Assembly (NCBI GenBank): GCA_030549905.1
Contig: JAUQQK010000006.1
Span: 39,342 to 103,341, forward strand
DNA length: 64,000 nucleotides
Direction: 5' to 3'
Source: Aquificota bacterium
GTDB lineage: Bacteria > Aquificota > Aquificia > Aquificales > Aquificaceae
Shown in pieces: positions 62,347-64,000 of this stretch (position 1 is the first letter of the stretch; the number at the start of each line of letters is the position of its first letter). The notes beneath the pieces were generated by a model. That model worked only from the letters and a program-made list of their open reading frames with translations. It was not told the DNA's origin and did no database searches. The translations under genes and the position numbers were made by a program.

Positions 62347-62926
62347 ACTCCTCCATCTTTTTATGGTTCTTTATGCCCGGCTTGATTTCTATACCAGAGG
62401 ATACATCAACGGCGTAAGGTCTTACTTCCCTTATGGCTTCTGAAACATTTTCGGAATTTAGCCCGCCGGCAAGAAATACACGAAAACCCCGCCTTGTAAG
62501 CCCTTTTGCCAGTTCCCAGTCCGCCCTCTGCCCAGTGCCGCCGTATGCGTAAGAGCAGGCATCTAAAAGCACTCCGTGGGCTAACTTCCACTCCTCCTCA
62601 ACCTCCAGCCCCGGGCATGTTCTGAAGGCTTTTATGACCCTTTCAATGCCTACCATCTTTGCAAACTCAAAACTTTCCTCACCATGAAGCTGTAGGAGGT
62701 CAAAGCCAATCTCAAGGGCTTTTTCCACCTGCTCCTCTGCCGGATTTACCATAACCGCCACCTTATAAACACTCCTTGCATAGGGCAGAAGCTCTTTCAG
62801 CTCCTCAAAGGACACATAACGGGGGCTTTTCTCGTATAGAACAAAACCCATATAATCCACCGAAAGCTCAAGGGCTTTTTCTATGTCCTCCCTTCTTTTA
62901 AGCCCGCAGAACTTGATTTTTACCAT
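62312..62926 (-). CDS. trpF: Phosphoribosylanthranilate isomerase
   Basis: KIKFCGLKRREDIEKAL, LQLHGEES, FLAGGLNSENV, AVDVSSGIE. Confidence 0.94.
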   Translation of the reverse strand: MVKIKFCGLKRREDIEKALELSVDYMGFVLYEKSPRYVSFEELKELLPYARSVYKVAVMVNPAEEQVEKALEIGFDLLQLHGEESFEFAKMVGIERVIKAFRTCPGLEVEEEWKLAHGVLLDACSYAYGGTGQRADWELAKGLTRRGFRVFLAGGLNSENVSEAIREVRPYAVDVSSGIEIKPGIKNHKKMEEFVHAVKNALKD

Positions 62927-62949
62927 TCTGAAAATTATATTCTACAGGA

Positions 62950-63441
62950 GTGGTTAGGGTTTTCCTCTTGATATGTGCTTATGTATTGCTTGCCTTTTCA
63001 CAGGAACATGCCAAATACATGCAAACACCTTATCAAAAACCCTTTAAAGTAGTATATGAGTTTTTCCTTGACCACCCTGAGAAGATAAGGCAAGCCCTTG
63101 GCTGGGTTTCAAATGTTATATTCGTGCTTACAAACCAACCTTATGGCTTTACGCCCGAGGATATTCATATCATAGTGGTTTCGCATGGTAGGGAGCTTCC
63201 AGTTTTTGCCAAAAAGAACCGGGAGCAGTATGCGGACATAGTGGAAAGGCTTGAAAGCCTTAGCCTTTATGGTGTTAAGTTTAAGGTATGCAAAATGGCA
63301 GCAGAGCAGATATACGGACTTTCTGAAAAGGACTTTTATCCCTTCGTGGAGCTTGTGCCTTCTGCCATAACGGAAATAGCCCACTGGCAACAGCAGGGAT
63401 ACAGCCTCATAATTCCTCAGGTTTTTGAGATAAAAAGGTAG
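62950..63441 (+). CDS. Exported DsrE/DsrF-like family protein
   Basis: N-terminal signal-like helix; IHIIVVSHGRELPVFAKKNRE, VKFKVCKMAAEQIYGLSEKDFYPFVELVPSAITEIAHWQQQGYSLIIPQ. Confidence 0.75.
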   Translation: MVRVFLLICAYVLLAFSQEHAKYMQTPYQKPFKVVYEFFLDHPEKIRQALGWVSNVIFVLTNQPYGFTPEDIHIIVVSHGRELPVFAKKNREQYADIVERLESLSLYGVKFKVCKMAAEQIYGLSEKDFYPFVELVPSAITEIAHWQQQGYSLIIPQVFEIKR

Positions 63442-63450
63442 AGCTGTGCT

Positions 63451-63545
63451 GTGATATAATATAAGGCGTAGTTATAGAGGAGGGGGCTTTATGCTCCCTT
63501 GTCATCTTGGAAATTGAATAGGTGAGAGGCTCCTGAAGGACGGGT
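63451..63545 (+). ncRNA. Candidate non-coding transcript after TATAAT promoter element
   Basis: TGTGATATAAT extended -10 (TATAAT 63455-63460); hairpin AGGGGGC-TTTAT-GCTCCCT; no downstream plus-strand ORF. Confidence 0.25.
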
Positions 63546-63741
63546 CAGTAATCAAGGGGGTTGTCTGTCATTGCAGTCTTTTCTATGAGGGCTTTGAGCC
63601 TTTGAAGTTTTTGAGCTATAAGTTCTCCTATAGGAACGCCCTTTTTGATGCTCTCTATCCTTAGCTCTTCCCACAAATGATAAGGCAGGCTAATGGTGGT
63701 TCTTTTATATCTTTGCCCTTTCTTCCTCTTCTGGCTCATAG
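63545..63741 (-). CDS. Ribbon-helix-helix (CopG/Arc-type) small DNA-binding protein
   Basis: YKRTTISLPYHLWEELRIESIKKGVPIGELIAQKLQRL; start at 63741 or 63772. Confidence 0.7.
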
Positions 63742-63750
63742 GTTTTATTG

Positions 63751-63818
63751 TAGCATCTTGATGATTAAACATACAGGCATCTTGATGATTTGATGCATTG
63801 ATGACTTGATGCTACAAG
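63751..63818. repeat. Operator-like cluster of GATGC/GCATC repeats
   Basis: TGTAGCATC 63751-63759 ... GATGCTACA 63810-63818 inverted repeat; GCATCTTGATGATT twice (63755, 63779), further TGATG units. Confidence 0.6.
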
Positions 63819-63840
63819 CTTCAAAGCCTTGAAAGACATG

Positions 63841-63972
63841 GATTTAAATTTGATAATAGCTCACTCAACCTTGCATTACCCCGGACTTTTGGCAAAGCAC
63901 CTTCATTTGAGAGGGGTACCCCCTTGACAAAATCCTTGTCATTGCTTATTATTTTTTATATGGTGAGGTTGG
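63841..63972 (+). promoter_or_regulatory. Putative CRISPR leader with promoter TTGACA-17-TATTAT
   Basis: AT-rich, non-coding, TTGACA...TATTAT (about 63926-63955) immediately before the repeat-like sequence. Confidence 0.5.
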
Positions 63973-64000
63973 GTTGCTAATGTACCGTGTGGAGTTGAAA
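63973..64000 (+). CRISPR. First repeat of a CRISPR array, truncated by window end (GTTGCTAATGTACCGTGTGGAGTTGAAA)
   Basis: Matches the general form of thermophile CRISPR repeats (GTT...GTGTGGAGTTGAAAC); only one copy visible so periodicity cannot be confirmed. Confidence 0.6.

Noticed and set aside
63980-64000. Start of a CDS reading MYRVELK at window end
   Set aside because: The sequence is better explained as a CRISPR repeat following a leader; no RBS upstream of the ATG.

Overview
The window is a dense, mostly operonic bacterial chromosome segment. It looks like a thermophilic, chemolithoautotrophic Aquificaceae (Hydrogenobacter/Thermocrinis/Aquifex-like), judged from a split leucyl-tRNA synthetase beta subunit, a five-subunit 2-oxoacid:ferredoxin oxidoreductase, scattered atp and flagellar genes, and a stand-alone 5'-3' exonuclease. 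The main accessory content is a co-directional minus-strand block (about 27.0 to 11.0 kb). It encodes: (i) a five-subunit OFOR, (ii) a COG0523 GTPase and an SbtA/SbtB-like bicarbonate transporter pair, (iii) TusA and two DsrE-family sulfur carriers, (iv) a complete sulfur-oxidizing heterodisulfide reductase-like (sHdr) set C1-B1-A-hyp-C2-B2, and (v) a tightly coupled module LbpA / thioredoxin-like CATC protein / DsrE-like / LbpA / LipS-type radical SAM. A fused lipoate ligase of sLpl(AB) type lies about 43 kb away. Two non-coding signals deserve follow-up. One is a promoter-driven 5' UTR upstream of htpX with three mutually crossing perfect helices (ABCABC pseudoknot topology) plus a hairpin. 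The other is the right edge, where an RHH regulator with a repeat-rich operator is followed by what looks like a CRISPR leader and the first, truncated CRISPR repeat. No tools were run; all family calls are by recognition of motifs and gene context.
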